Assembly: GCA_018819925.1 (NCBI GenBank) | Contig: JAHJPG010000088.1 | Coordinates: 1 to 50,002, forward strand | DNA from: Pseudomonadota bacterium | GTDB taxonomy: Bacteria; Desulfobacterota; Desulfarculia; Desulfarculales; Desulfarculaceae | Direction: 5' to 3' | Length of the DNA: 50,002 nucleotides | In this document: in pieces, positions 26,908-33,614 of the stretch | How the letters are laid out: every line of letters begins with the position of its first letter | Numbering within the stretch: position 1 is the stretch's first letter | Notes under the pieces: generated by a model | Told to the model about the DNA's origin: nothing | Databases searched by the model: none | The model's input: only the letters and a program-made list of their open reading frames with translations | Position numbers and translations under genes: made by a program

Positions 26908-28014
26908 CTAGCCCTCGCCCAAAATGGCGCTCAACTCGTCCATGAAACGGCGGTTCTCCTGGGGCAGGCCCACGCTGATGCGCAGATGCTCGGGCAGACC
27001 GTAGGAGGCCATCTTGCGCACGATGACTCCCCGCTTCAGCAGCTCGTCGGCCACATGGGAAGCCTTGGGTCCTATTTTCACCAACACGAAGTTGGTCTGG
27101 CTGGGCACGTACACCAGGCCCAGGCGCTCAAAGCAGGCGTAGAAATCCTTTAGCCCCTGCCAGGTGACCTGAAGGGTTTTCTGGAGAAACTCCTCGTCGG
27201 CCAGGGCGGCGGCGCCGGCGGCCTGGGCCAGGATGGAGGTGTTGAAGGGCTGGCGCACCCGGTGCAGGATATCCATGATCTCCACCGGCCCCAGACCAAA
27301 GCCCACCCGGAGCCCGGCCAAGCCATAGGCCTTGGAAAAGGTGCGCATCACCACCACCGGCACGGCGTGGTCCAAAAAATCGGTGCCCTGGGCCACTTGG
27401 GGGTCGGAGGCGAAATCTATGTAGGCCTCGTCCAACACCACCACCACGCCGGGGGGCACCTGCCCCAGAAACTCGCGGAATTCCTCGCCGCTGAAGGCGG
27501 TGCCCGCCGGGTTGTCCGGGTTGTTGACAAACACCAGGCGGGTGCGGGGTTCGATGGCACGGGCCAGGGCCTTCAGGTCCAGGCGAAAGTCGTTGAGGGG
27601 CACCTCTTTCAGCCGCCCGCCAGCCACTTGCACCAGCTTGGAGTACATCAGGAAGGAAGGGGCCGCGGCCAGGGCCAAATCGCCGGGGCGCAAAAAGGCC
27701 CGGCACAACAGCTCGATGATCTCGTTGGAGCCGTTGCCCAGCACGATCTGCTCCTGGGCCAGTTCGTAACGCTTGGCCAGGGCCTGGCGCAGCTCAAATC
27801 CCGCCCCGTCGGGGTAGCGGTGCAGGCCATCCAGGGCCCGGGCCATGGCCGCCACCGCCTTGGGCGAGGGGCCCAAGGGGTTCTCGTTGCTGGCCAATTT
27901 GATGGCCCCGCTTATGCCCAGCTCCCGCTCCAGCTCTTCTATGGGCTTGCCCGGTTTGTAAGGCACCAGGGCCTCGATCTCCGGGGGGATGGGAGGCAGA
28001 TTACGCTTGTTCAC
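26908..28014 (-). CDS. hisC: histidinol-phosphate aminotransferase
   Basis: The 368-residue class I/II PLP enzyme transaminates imidazole-acetol phosphate in histidine synthesis. Visible are KLASNENPLGPSP near the N-terminus, GNGSNEIIELL, NNPDNPAGT, and VVLDEAYIDF. The PLP lysine is in RTFSKAYGLAGLRVG. The substrate-specific C-terminus has LRISVGLPQENRRFMDEL. Length is typical. Its place at the head of a cmk-rpsA operon, apart from other his genes, is seen in several Deltaproteobacteria. A promoter lies 95 bases upstream. Confidence 0.94.
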   Translation of the reverse strand: MNKRNLPPIPPEIEALVPYKPGKPIEELERELGISGAIKLASNENPLGPSPKAVAAMARALDGLHRYPDGAGFELRQALAKRYELAQEQIVLGNGSNEIIELLCRAFLRPGDLALAAAPSFLMYSKLVQVAGGRLKEVPLNDFRLDLKALARAIEPRTRLVFVNNPDNPAGTAFSGEEFREFLGQVPPGVVVVLDEAYIDFASDPQVAQGTDFLDHAVPVVVMRTFSKAYGLAGLRVGFGLGPVEIMDILHRVRQPFNTSILAQAAGAAALADEEFLQKTLQVTWQGLKDFYACFERLGLVYVPSQTNFVLVKIGPKASHVADELLKRGVIVRKMASYGLPEHLRISVGLPQENRRFMDELSAILGEG

Positions 28015-28108
28015 CAGATGTTTCCTTTTCTAGGGCCGCCAGGCAAGGCCCCTTTCGCCATGCGGTGAAAAGTGACTAACTGCGCGGCCTGGCTGAAAAA
28101 CGAGGCAA

Positions 28109-28138
28109 AATTTACCCTGGGGGCCACCGGGCTGTCAA
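28109..28138 (-). promoter_or_regulatory. sigma70-type promoter of the hisC-cmk-rpsA operon
   Basis: On the minus strand TTGACA (28138-28133) is followed after 18 bases by TAAATT (28114-28109), about 95 bases before the hisC start. The leader between them holds no recognisable attenuator peptide. Confidence 0.55.
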
Positions 28139-28151
28139 GGCCCGGACGGAC

Positions 28152-28580
28152 CTAGCCCAGTTCCACGTAGCTTGATTCCAGGGGCCCGGCCAGAAGTTGC
28201 AGGGTGCGCGCCCGCACCACCAGCACCTTGGCCGCCGGATCGGCGGTGATGCCGGCCAGGTGGGGCAGCCGCTCGGCGAACCGGGCCTTGAGGCGCTCCT
28301 GTTCCTCTTCCGGCGCGGGGGTGCATGTGCCGCCCACGGTCAGGGCCCTTGCTTGGCGGCCCGGTTCACCATCCCGGCAATCGTCGATGAGCAGGCTCAC
28401 CTGGGGATTGGTCAGGATGTTCCGGTACTTCAGGGTGTCGGCCGAGGTTATCAAATATATCTTGCGGCCCTGGTCCCCAGGCAGGTAGGCCATGAGCGAG
28501 GCGTGGGGCTCCTGGCCGTTGACTGTTGCCAGCACGCAAATATCGTTTTCCCTGATAAACGCCAGCATCTGCTCAAGCAT
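28152..28580 (-). CDS. pyridoxamine 5'-phosphate oxidase-like (PPOX-fold) protein
   Basis: The 142-residue protein has the split-barrel flavin-binding fold. Its N-terminus LAFIRENDICVLATVNGQEP is the usual first strand pair, followed by KIYLITSADTLKYRNILTNP (flavin-phosphate region) and VSLLIDDC. Such small PPOX proteins bind FMN, F420 or haem and are often only loosely related to PdxH. It is the last gene of the five-gene operon starting with the SPOR protein, three bases after the cupin stop. Confidence 0.87.
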   Translation of the reverse strand: MLEQMLAFIRENDICVLATVNGQEPHASLMAYLPGDQGRKIYLITSADTLKYRNILTNPQVSLLIDDCRDGEPGRQARALTVGGTCTPAPEEEQERLKARFAERLPHLAGITADPAAKVLVVRARTLQLLAGPLESSYVELG

Positions 28581-28583
28581 GGC

Positions 28584-29003
28584 TCACTCCTGGGCAAACT
28601 CCACGGGCAGGTCGTCCTCGGCCTGATAGGGCCGGTCGCTCAGTTCCACGAAGGTCATGGCCTGGCTGGCCGTGAAACGGTGGGCCACCCCGGCGGGAAT
28701 GTAGAGGCGGTGACCCGCTTCCACCTCCAAGGCCAGGCGCTCGCCGCTATGGGGGCAAAAGAACTCGGCCCTGCCCCGCCCTGCGGCGACGTAGATGTAC
28801 TCGTTCTTGCTCCGGTGCATATGGCCGCCCCGGCACCCCGCCCCGGGCAGCAGGGTGAACAGCCCGGCCCGGCGCACCTGGGGGCCGTTCAGTATCAAAT
28901 GGCCCTCGCCCCGGGAGTCGGCGAAGCGCTTTTCGGTGGCGAACTCGCCGCTCACCGGCAGCGACACCACCTCGACCCGCTGGGCCAGGGGAAGATCAGG
29001 CAT
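28584..29003 (-). CDS. cupin-domain protein
   Basis: The roughly 139-residue product contains a cupin barrel with HMHRSKNEYIYVAAGRG (metal-binding His and Glu positions) and later AGHRLYIPAGVAHRF. The N-terminal strand pair FADSRGEGHLILNG and the size suggest a sugar-nucleotide-associated or sensor cupin. Start ATG 29003 is chosen because GGAAAAGG lies upstream; it overlaps the stop of the preceding small gene, implying coupling. Function is unknown, though linkage to a PPOX-fold protein is noted. Confidence 0.84.
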   Translation of the reverse strand: MPDLPLAQRVEVVSLPVSGEFATEKRFADSRGEGHLILNGPQVRRAGLFTLLPGAGCRGGHMHRSKNEYIYVAAGRGRAEFFCPHSGERLALEVEAGHRLYIPAGVAHRFTASQAMTFVELSDRPYQAEDDLPVEFAQE

Positions 29004-29355
29004 CGGCCTTTTCCGGTTTGGCCTGGGGCTCGGCGGCATCGTCGCCGGAGTCCTCGTCCCGGCCTTCCGCCTGGGCCGCCTCGTTGACCCCCGGCTGGAA
29101 GGCGGCGGGAGGCCCCAGGGTGGGATCGGGCAGCATGGCCAAATCTTCCAGAGCCTGTTCCAAAAGATCCACCCGATCGCCCACCGGCTTCAAGCGGTCC
29201 ACGAACAGGTAGTAGCGGCCCTTGAACCAGCACAGGCCGCTCTTGAGGTGCAGCCCTGCGAACTGGAGCTTCTCATAGGCCAGTTGCACCCCCTTGCCCC
29301 GCACCTGGCGCTCCAGTTCGGCCAGGCGTTCCTTGCCGCGCTTGGCCGCGCTCAC
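28996..29355 (-). CDS. conserved hypothetical protein, basic N-terminus and acidic tail
   Basis: I do not recognise this 119-residue protein. The first 70 residues are basic and predicted helical and beta (RQVRGKGVQLAYEKLQFAGL, then CWFKGRYYLFVDRLKPVGDR). The last 45 are Pro-, Ala- and acid-rich and probably disordered. There is no signal peptide or membrane segment. It lies between another unknown gene and the cupin, overlapping the cupin start. YYLFVDRLKPVGDRVDLLEQALEDL looks like a protein-interaction helix. Confidence 0.75.
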   Translation of the reverse strand: MSAAKRGKERLAELERQVRGKGVQLAYEKLQFAGLHLKSGLCWFKGRYYLFVDRLKPVGDRVDLLEQALEDLAMLPDPTLGPPAAFQPGVNEAAQAEGRDEDSGDDAAEPQAKPEKADA

Positions 29356-29367
29356 TGTGCTCTCGCC

Positions 29368-29667
29368 TCAGTCATCCCATTTATCTCCTTGGCCTTCGGT
29401 GCCGGCCAACTCGCTCAGATATTCCCGCACCACCGGGCGCAGGTAAACCCCGTCCAAATCCAGGGCCAATAGCCCCACTCCCAGGCGGCGGCAGCGCTGG
29501 GAGGTGTCTTGCCGCCGCTCGATGAATATTACCGGTTTTCCCCGCAGCCGGCAGATGCCGCTTCTGGCCGAGGGGTCTTCGCCCCCGTCCAGGCTTTCCA
29601 GGCGCACATCCACCCCCAAGACCTGGGCCACCTCGTTTAACAGGAACCACAGGCGCTTGTCATCCAT
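29368..29667 (-). CDS. conserved hypothetical protein
   Basis: The 99-residue product is soluble and mixed alpha/beta: LWFLLNEVAQVLGVDVRLES, then a GGEDPSARSGICRLRGKPVIFIE strand pair and an Arg-rich turn ERRQDTSQRCRRLG. The LRGKPVIFIERR stretch resembles a small nucleotide- or phosphate-binding strand, but no family is recognised. It starts ten bases after the SPOR gene, and the following gene begins 12 bases after its stop, so it belongs to the operon. Two Cys (in SGICRL and RCRRL) are not arranged as a metal site. Confidence 0.75.
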   Translation of the reverse strand: MDDKRLWFLLNEVAQVLGVDVRLESLDGGEDPSARSGICRLRGKPVIFIERRQDTSQRCRRLGVGLLALDLDGVYLRPVVREYLSELAGTEGQGDKWDD

Positions 29668-29676
29668 GGCGCGGTC

Positions 29677-30369
29677 TCAGCGCAGGGGCAAAAGAAAAGC
29701 GTCGCTGATAAGGCCTTGCTTTTCCCAGGCCTTGTACTGTCCCCGGGCCTCATCCAGGGTGGTGAAGCTGCCCACGCAGACCCGGTGCCAGGTGCCCCGC
29801 TTGCCCAGGTCCACCAGATTCACCCGGGCGGGAAGGCCTTGCTTGGCCAGGCGCTGGGCGTAACCCTGGGCCACGGATTCGCGCCGAAAGGACGCGGCGC
29901 ACACCGTCCAGGCTCCCCGGCCTTGGGACCGGGCCGCGTTTTTGACCGGCTTGGGCGCAAGGGTGGTGCTGGTGCTGGCCGTGCTTTCGGTGGTGGTGGT
30001 AGTGCTGGTTGTTGTTGTTGTGGTGGTGCTGGTGGTCTCGGGAGTTTCGCTGAAGGCCGGCACCGGGCCCCGCACCATTGCCTGGGGCGGCGGCAAGGTC
30101 TCACTGCCCACTGCGGCCTCCTGGCCGGTGGCACGGGCCTGCAGGTCCATGGGGCCGGGCGGCGACCACCAGGCCATGCAGACAAAGCCCGCGACCATCA
30201 CCGCTCCCACCCCGGCCAGCCAGAGAAACCGCCGCCGCGTGCCGTCCCACATGCGGGGCGCCTGGGGATGCATGCGCCGCGCCTGGAGATAGCGGTAAAG
30301 GTAGAACAAACCGCCCCCCAGATACAGCACGCCGCCCGCGAGCAAAACCAATAGGATCAGAGCAGACAT
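29677..30369 (-). CDS. SPOR-domain inner-membrane protein with Thr/Ser linker
   Basis: This 230-residue protein has two N-terminal hydrophobic segments (residues 2-25 and about 48-69), a periplasmic linker and a C-terminal SPOR domain. The SPOR domain contains GAWTVCAASFRRESVAQGYA and RVCVGSFTTLDEARGQY. The linker has a run of Thr and Ser, encoded by a simple ACC/ACT repeat at 29989-30036. SPOR domains bind glycan strands stripped of stem peptides at the septum, so the protein probably localises to division sites. It heads the five-gene minus-strand operon; a possible promoter is at 30403-30431. Confidence 0.85.
   Translation of the reverse strand: MSALILLVLLAGGVLYLGGGLFYLYRYLQARRMHPQAPRMWDGTRRRFLWLAGVGAVMVAGFVCMAWWSPPGPMDLQARATGQEAAVGSETLPPPQAMVRGPVPAFSETPETTSTTTTTTTSTTTTTESTASTSTTLAPKPVKNAARSQGRGAWTVCAASFRRESVAQGYAQRLAKQGLPARVNLVDLGKRGTWHRVCVGSFTTLDEARGQYKAWEKQGLISDAFLLPLR
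29989..30036. repeat. trinucleotide low-complexity repeat (Thr/Ser codons)
   Basis: On the plus strand the sequence is mostly GGT/GTT triplets; on the minus strand these read as ACC/AAC-type triplets giving a Thr/Ser tract in the SPOR protein linker. Such a tract is prone to length change by slippage. Confidence 0.7.
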
Positions 30370-30402
30370 AACCCCACCGTAAAGGCCACCAAAGGTGCAG
30401 TT

Positions 30403-30431
30403 ACGCTAGCATTCCCATCCCCTGTTTACAA
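30403..30431 (-). promoter_or_regulatory. possible promoter of the SPOR-protein operon
   Basis: On the minus strand TTGTAA (30431-30426), a 17-base spacer and TAGCGT (30408-30403) lie about 34 bases before the SPOR gene start, in the gap shared with the divergent IclR gene. The -10 is weak. Confidence 0.35.
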
Positions 30432-30466
30432 GGCCCAGCTACGCCCGGACCTGGGCCCGCCCATTC

Positions 30467-30495
30467 TTGACATCCCCCCGCGGCGGGGGCATCAT
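30467..30495 (+). promoter_or_regulatory. possible promoter with G/C inverted repeat before the IclR gene
   Basis: TTGACA (30467-30472) is followed after 17 bases by CATCAT (30490-30495). The spacer is CCCCC-GCGGC-GGGGG, an inverted repeat that an autoregulatory IclR dimer could bind. The start codon is 31 bases downstream. The -10 is weak. Confidence 0.4.
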
Positions 30496-30525
30496 GGGCC
30501 ATTCTCTGTTCAGCGAGGAGAACGC

Positions 30526-31284
30526 ATGTCCCCCCAGAACGGCTACCGCGCCCCCTCGGTGGGACGAGCATTAAAGATACTGGAGTTGGTGGCCCAGAGC
30601 AGCGACGGCTTGGGCATCAGCGAACTTTCCCGCCACCTGGGCATCAGCAAGGGAACGGTATTTGGCCTGTGCAAGCAGTTGGAGGCCGGCGGGGCCCTGA
30701 GCCGGGACCCGGGCAGCAAGCGCTACGGCCTAGGGCCATTGGTTGCCACCCTGGCCCGGCGCGGCTTTGCCCAGGCCAGCCTGCGGGACGCCGCCGGCCC
30801 GGAGATGACCCGTCTTTGCGGCCGGTTGGACGAATCGGTGTTTCTGGGGATCATGGGCCGGGGCGAGGTGATGGTGGTGGAGGCCCGCCAGCCTCCGGAG
30901 CAAATTCGCATCTCCGCCGGGCCGGGCACCCGCCTGCCTCTTTTGGCCGGCGCGGTGGGAAAGGTCTTCTTGGCGGGCCAACCGCCCGCGGTGGTGGAGG
31001 AGGTTTTGGCCCACGGCCTGCCCCGCTACACCCCCCAATCGGTGGTTGATCCCAAGGAATATCACCGCCAATTGGAGCAAGCCCGCCGCCGAGGTTACGC
31101 CGTGGAGCGCGATGAATACCTCACCGGCATCTGGGGGGTGGCGGTGTTGGTTGGCTCGGCCGGGGGCATGGCCTCGGCCCTGTATGTGGTTGGCTTCACC
31201 TCATCCCTGGAGCCCGGCCGCCTGGAAGAGGTGGCTAGCGAAACCATGGAAAGCGCACGCCGCATCCGGCAAAACCTGCAATAG
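30526..31284 (+). CDS. IclR family transcriptional regulator
   Basis: The 252-residue protein has an N-terminal winged helix (about residues 8-70; VGRALKILELVAQSSDGLGI, SELSRHLGISKGTVFGLCKQ). The C-terminal IclR ligand-binding domain ends with ALYVVGFTSSLEPGRLEE. Conserved IclR positions such as RYGLGPLV and RQPPEQIRISAGPGTRLPL are present. The start ATG is preceded by GAGGAG. No metabolic operon is adjacent, so the regulon is unknown; autoregulation is suggested by the inverted repeat in the promoter. Confidence 0.93.
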   Translation: MSPQNGYRAPSVGRALKILELVAQSSDGLGISELSRHLGISKGTVFGLCKQLEAGGALSRDPGSKRYGLGPLVATLARRGFAQASLRDAAGPEMTRLCGRLDESVFLGIMGRGEVMVVEARQPPEQIRISAGPGTRLPLLAGAVGKVFLAGQPPAVVEEVLAHGLPRYTPQSVVDPKEYHRQLEQARRRGYAVERDEYLTGIWGVAVLVGSAGGMASALYVVGFTSSLEPGRLEEVASETMESARRIRQNLQ

Positions 31285-31298
31285 GCTCCAATACGCCC

Positions 31299-31520
31299 CT
31301 AGGGCTTCACCTGGAACCAGGGGCCGTCTATGCGCTGGCCCCGGCAGGCGGGGCAGCGCCCCGGCGCGTCCAGACGGCGGCGGCCCAGGGAGCGGCCCAG
31401 GTGCTCCAGGTGCTCCTCCACCTCCCGGCGGGTGAGACACAGATCCCCGGCCAACTCCAGCGCGCTCCAAGGCCCTTGGGCCAACATTTGGGAAATGGTT
31501 TGGCGAATGGTCAGTGGCAA
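31299..31520 (-). CDS. small HTH / zinc-ribbon protein (COG3357-like), reduced form
   Basis: The product of about 73 residues begins LPLTIRQTISQMLAQGPWSALEL, an ArsR-like winged helix (with LCLTRREVEEHLEHLGRSL). It ends with a Cys pair, GRCPACRGQRIDGPWFQV. This matches the COG3357-like predicted regulators that fuse an HTH to a zinc ribbon, but the first CxxC knuckle normally between them is missing, so only half of the ribbon is left. TTG 31520 is suggested as start because the ATG at 31550 lies inside the 3' end of the SRP RNA gene; a clear ribosome-binding site is absent, so 31550 cannot be excluded. It converges with the IclR gene, 14 bases away. Confidence 0.65.
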   Translation of the reverse strand: MPLTIRQTISQMLAQGPWSALELAGDLCLTRREVEEHLEHLGRSLGRRRLDAPGRCPACRGQRIDGPWFQVKP

Positions 31521-31533
31521 GGCAAAAACAAGG

Positions 31534-31812
31534 TGACCCCAGCCGTGCATCCCGCTTCGAGCCTGCCGTCAAGGGGTCTGTGAAGCACAAGGTCGAGGAC
31601 CAGATCGCTCCGCGACACGCACCGCATCGCTTACCGCTGCTTCCTTCCGGACCTGACGGGGTTCACGACCGCACGTCGCGCGGTGTCCGGACTTTACCCC
31701 GGTATCACGAGAACTCCCCTAATGGCAAAACCCTAGGCGGGCCTTCGACCCCGCAAAAGCGGATTTCGGGAAAAGGGCACCGCTAGCTCCCCGCCTAGCA
31801 CGGCCGGGGTCA
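31534..31812 (-). ncRNA. ffs: signal recognition particle RNA, long Alu-domain type
   Basis: On the minus strand the invariant SRP core GTCAGGTCCGGAAGGAAGCA lies at about 31657-31638. Further 5' is a block much like the Alu domain of Bacillus scRNA: GCCGTGCTAGGCGGGGAGC, then AGCGGTGCCC and AATCCGC. The two ends pair: TGACCCCGGCCGTGC (31812-31798) with GCACGGCTGGGGTCA (31548-31534), one G-U mismatch. The RNA is thus about 279 bases, the long bacterial form, not the short 4.5S type of enterobacteria. A TTGTTTTT run just after the end is the likely terminator. It scaffolds Ffh for cotranslational membrane targeting. Confidence 0.93.
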
Positions 31813-31832
31813 TAATTCGTTCTTGGTCAGCC

Positions 31833-31868
31833 GCAAAAAACAGCCCCGCCGCTCAATTGGGCGGGGCG
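31833..31868 (-). terminator. intrinsic terminator of the HU gene
   Basis: On the minus strand GCCCCGCC (31867-31860) pairs with GGCGGGGC (31850-31843) through a nine-base loop and is followed by TGTTTTTTG. It separates the HU gene from the SRP RNA gene. Confidence 0.85.
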
Positions 31869-31921
31869 GACACAATAATATCAGAGGGTTGCCAACCTGG
31901 CCCACAGGCCAGGGGGCGGGC

Positions 31922-32203
31922 TTAATCGACGCTGTCCACTCGTTCCTTAAGCTCTTTGCCCACTTTGAAAAAGGGCAGCTTTTTCTGGCCTACGTCGATT
32001 ATCTCGCCCGTCTTGGGATTGCGTCCCTGGTAGCCATCGTAGTCCTTGACCTTGAAGCTGCCAAATCCGCGTATCTCCACCCTATCACCGAGAACGAGAG
32101 CATCCTCGACTGATCCGAAAACGGTGTTGATCACCATTTCCGCCTTCTTGATGGTTAGGCCCTCGGCTTTAGCCAGCGCCTCTATAAGTTGGGACTTGTT
32201 CAT
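31922..32203 (-). CDS. HU/IHF family DNA-binding protein
   Basis: The 93-residue histone-like protein bends DNA as a dimer. N-terminal helices (MNKSQLIEALAKAEGLTIKK) are followed by the beta-arm region GDRVEIRGFGSFKVKDYDGY and the intercalating RNPKTGEIIDV, with its conserved Arg-Asn-Pro. The C-terminus is KVGKELKERVDSVD. Both HU and IHF share this form; Tyr and Gln in the arm do not decide. It has its own near-consensus promoter (32251-32279), an AAGGAG ribosome-binding site and a terminator, so it is a monocistronic, well expressed gene. Confidence 0.95.
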   Translation of the reverse strand: MNKSQLIEALAKAEGLTIKKAEMVINTVFGSVEDALVLGDRVEIRGFGSFKVKDYDGYQGRNPKTGEIIDVGQKKLPFFKVGKELKERVDSVD

Positions 32204-32250
32204 GGACGGGCACTCCTTGCCGGTAATAAAGCGGTAGGCTTTAGCTAACG

Positions 32251-32279
32251 ATTGTATGCAGTTGGCTTGCTTCTGTCAA
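32251..32279 (-). promoter_or_regulatory. near-consensus sigma70 promoter of the HU gene
   Basis: On the minus strand TTGACA (32279-32274), a 17-base spacer and TACAAT (32256-32251) lie about 50 bases before the HU start. The remaining sequence to 32547 between the divergent genes is AT-richer than average and includes a second TTGACA (32365-32360, minus) without a good -10; nothing else is recognised there. Confidence 0.75.
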
Positions 32280-32547
32280 GCGGCTTAACTCGGGTGTGAA
32301 TCCGGCCCACATAATGATGTACACTTTTCCTATCATGCCTAGAGTAGTAAGCCCCGGCCTGTCAAGCTCTTTTTATAAATTTATCTATGGATTAGTCCTA
32401 CTTCTCACCCGCAAGCAGCGCCCCGCGAACCCCCGGGACGCCCCAAATTTGGACGTCTGGCCGCTCTCTGTCCTCCATGGGGTCTTTTACCAAGCCCTTG
32501 CCTCATGCTATTAGTTAAACTGTCTTTAACCGGAGAGAACAAGCAAA

Positions 32548-33573
32548 TTGCGTCACTCGCGCAACATCATACTGGCTGCCATTCTGGTCTGCTGCCTTTG
32601 GCCGGGGGCCGCCGCCGCCCAGGAGCCCAGGGAGTTCCTGGACCAGGCCATCTACCAACAAGCCTACCAAGACCAGCGCTGGGCCATCTCACCCCAAGAG
32701 TTGGACTTTTTGGTGGACAACATGGTGGGGGTTCTGGCCGTGGTCAGCCAGCCGGAGTTCAAGCGGCGGCATCCCCTGCTGGGCAATCTGGTTCTGGAGC
32801 AGCTGGGCGGCACGGCGCATTCTTTCAACCTGAGCACCTACAGCAACCGCGCCCAGATGACCATGGAGCGCCCCGGCCCCAAACAGATCGTGTACCTGGC
32901 CCAGGTGACCATGCACAAGCTGGGGTTGTCGGTGAGCGGGCAGATGCTGATCTGGCTGCGCCTGCACTACACCTCGCCCCAGGACCCAGATATGCGAGCC
33001 GAGGTCACCGTGGCCTTTCGCCCGGCTTCGGACATGCTGGCCACCGCCCTCAAGCCGGTGATGGCCTCCTTTCAGGAGGAGATGGACCGCCTGGGCAACA
33101 AGGCCATGGTGCAAATCCAGGACTTCCTGCGCCTGTATCAACAGGAACGCCAAGGGGCCTTCAGCCGGGCGGGATTGCTGAATCAGTTGGCCCTGGTCAA
33201 CCAGCGCCGTCTGGTGCAGGCACAGGAGCTAAAGCAACGGGGCGCTCCCGGCGGGCAGGGATTGCCCGGAGGTGGTCTGGGCCTGGCTGCCTTGGCCCTG
33301 GCTGCGGCCTTGGTGCTGCTTTTGGGCCTGGCCCTGGGCTGGGTGCTGGCCAACCGCCTAAGGGCATCCCGCGATCAGAAGCTCCTGCGCCGCAGCCTGC
33401 GGGCCCAGCGCGAGCAGGCCGTCTTGGACAAAAGGCTGGTAAAATTGTTAAAAAGCAGAGGGGTTTCCCCCAAGGCCGCAGCCGAGGCTAAAGAAGAGCA
33501 CCAAAGGCTCAACCGGGAGTTGCTCCAGCGGCTGGGGCGCGGCCCCAAGGACTCCCGGCAAGCGAACAAATAG
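32548..33573 (+). CDS. membrane-anchored protein of unknown function
   Basis: This 341-residue protein starts at a TTG with GGAGAG upstream. It has a signal peptide (residues 5-24, ending AAAAQ), then an extracytoplasmic region of about 210 residues without recognised motifs (a strand-rich stretch RAQMTMERPGPKQIVYLAQV and a helix EEMDRLGNKAMVQIQDFLR). One strong membrane segment near residues 245-275 follows. The tail is very basic, helical and cytoplasmic, with RRSLRAQREQAVLDKRL and RGVSPKAAAEAKEEH. I do not recognise the family. It sits upstream of glycosyltransferase genes and could be an envelope or glycan-related factor. Confidence 0.78.
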   Translation: MRHSRNIILAAILVCCLWPGAAAAQEPREFLDQAIYQQAYQDQRWAISPQELDFLVDNMVGVLAVVSQPEFKRRHPLLGNLVLEQLGGTAHSFNLSTYSNRAQMTMERPGPKQIVYLAQVTMHKLGLSVSGQMLIWLRLHYTSPQDPDMRAEVTVAFRPASDMLATALKPVMASFQEEMDRLGNKAMVQIQDFLRLYQQERQGAFSRAGLLNQLALVNQRRLVQAQELKQRGAPGGQGLPGGGLGLAALALAAALVLLLGLALGWVLANRLRASRDQKLLRRSLRAQREQAVLDKRLVKLLKSRGVSPKAAAEAKEEHQRLNRELLQRLGRGPKDSRQANK

Positions 33574-33614
33574 GGCCCCCGGCCCAACACCCGGCCCCAC
33601 GCGAAGGAACAAAC

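Noticed and set aside
32336-32365. Second TTGACA upstream of the HU gene as a promoter
   Set aside because: No acceptable -10 element at 16-18 bases; the better promoter lies at 32251-32279.
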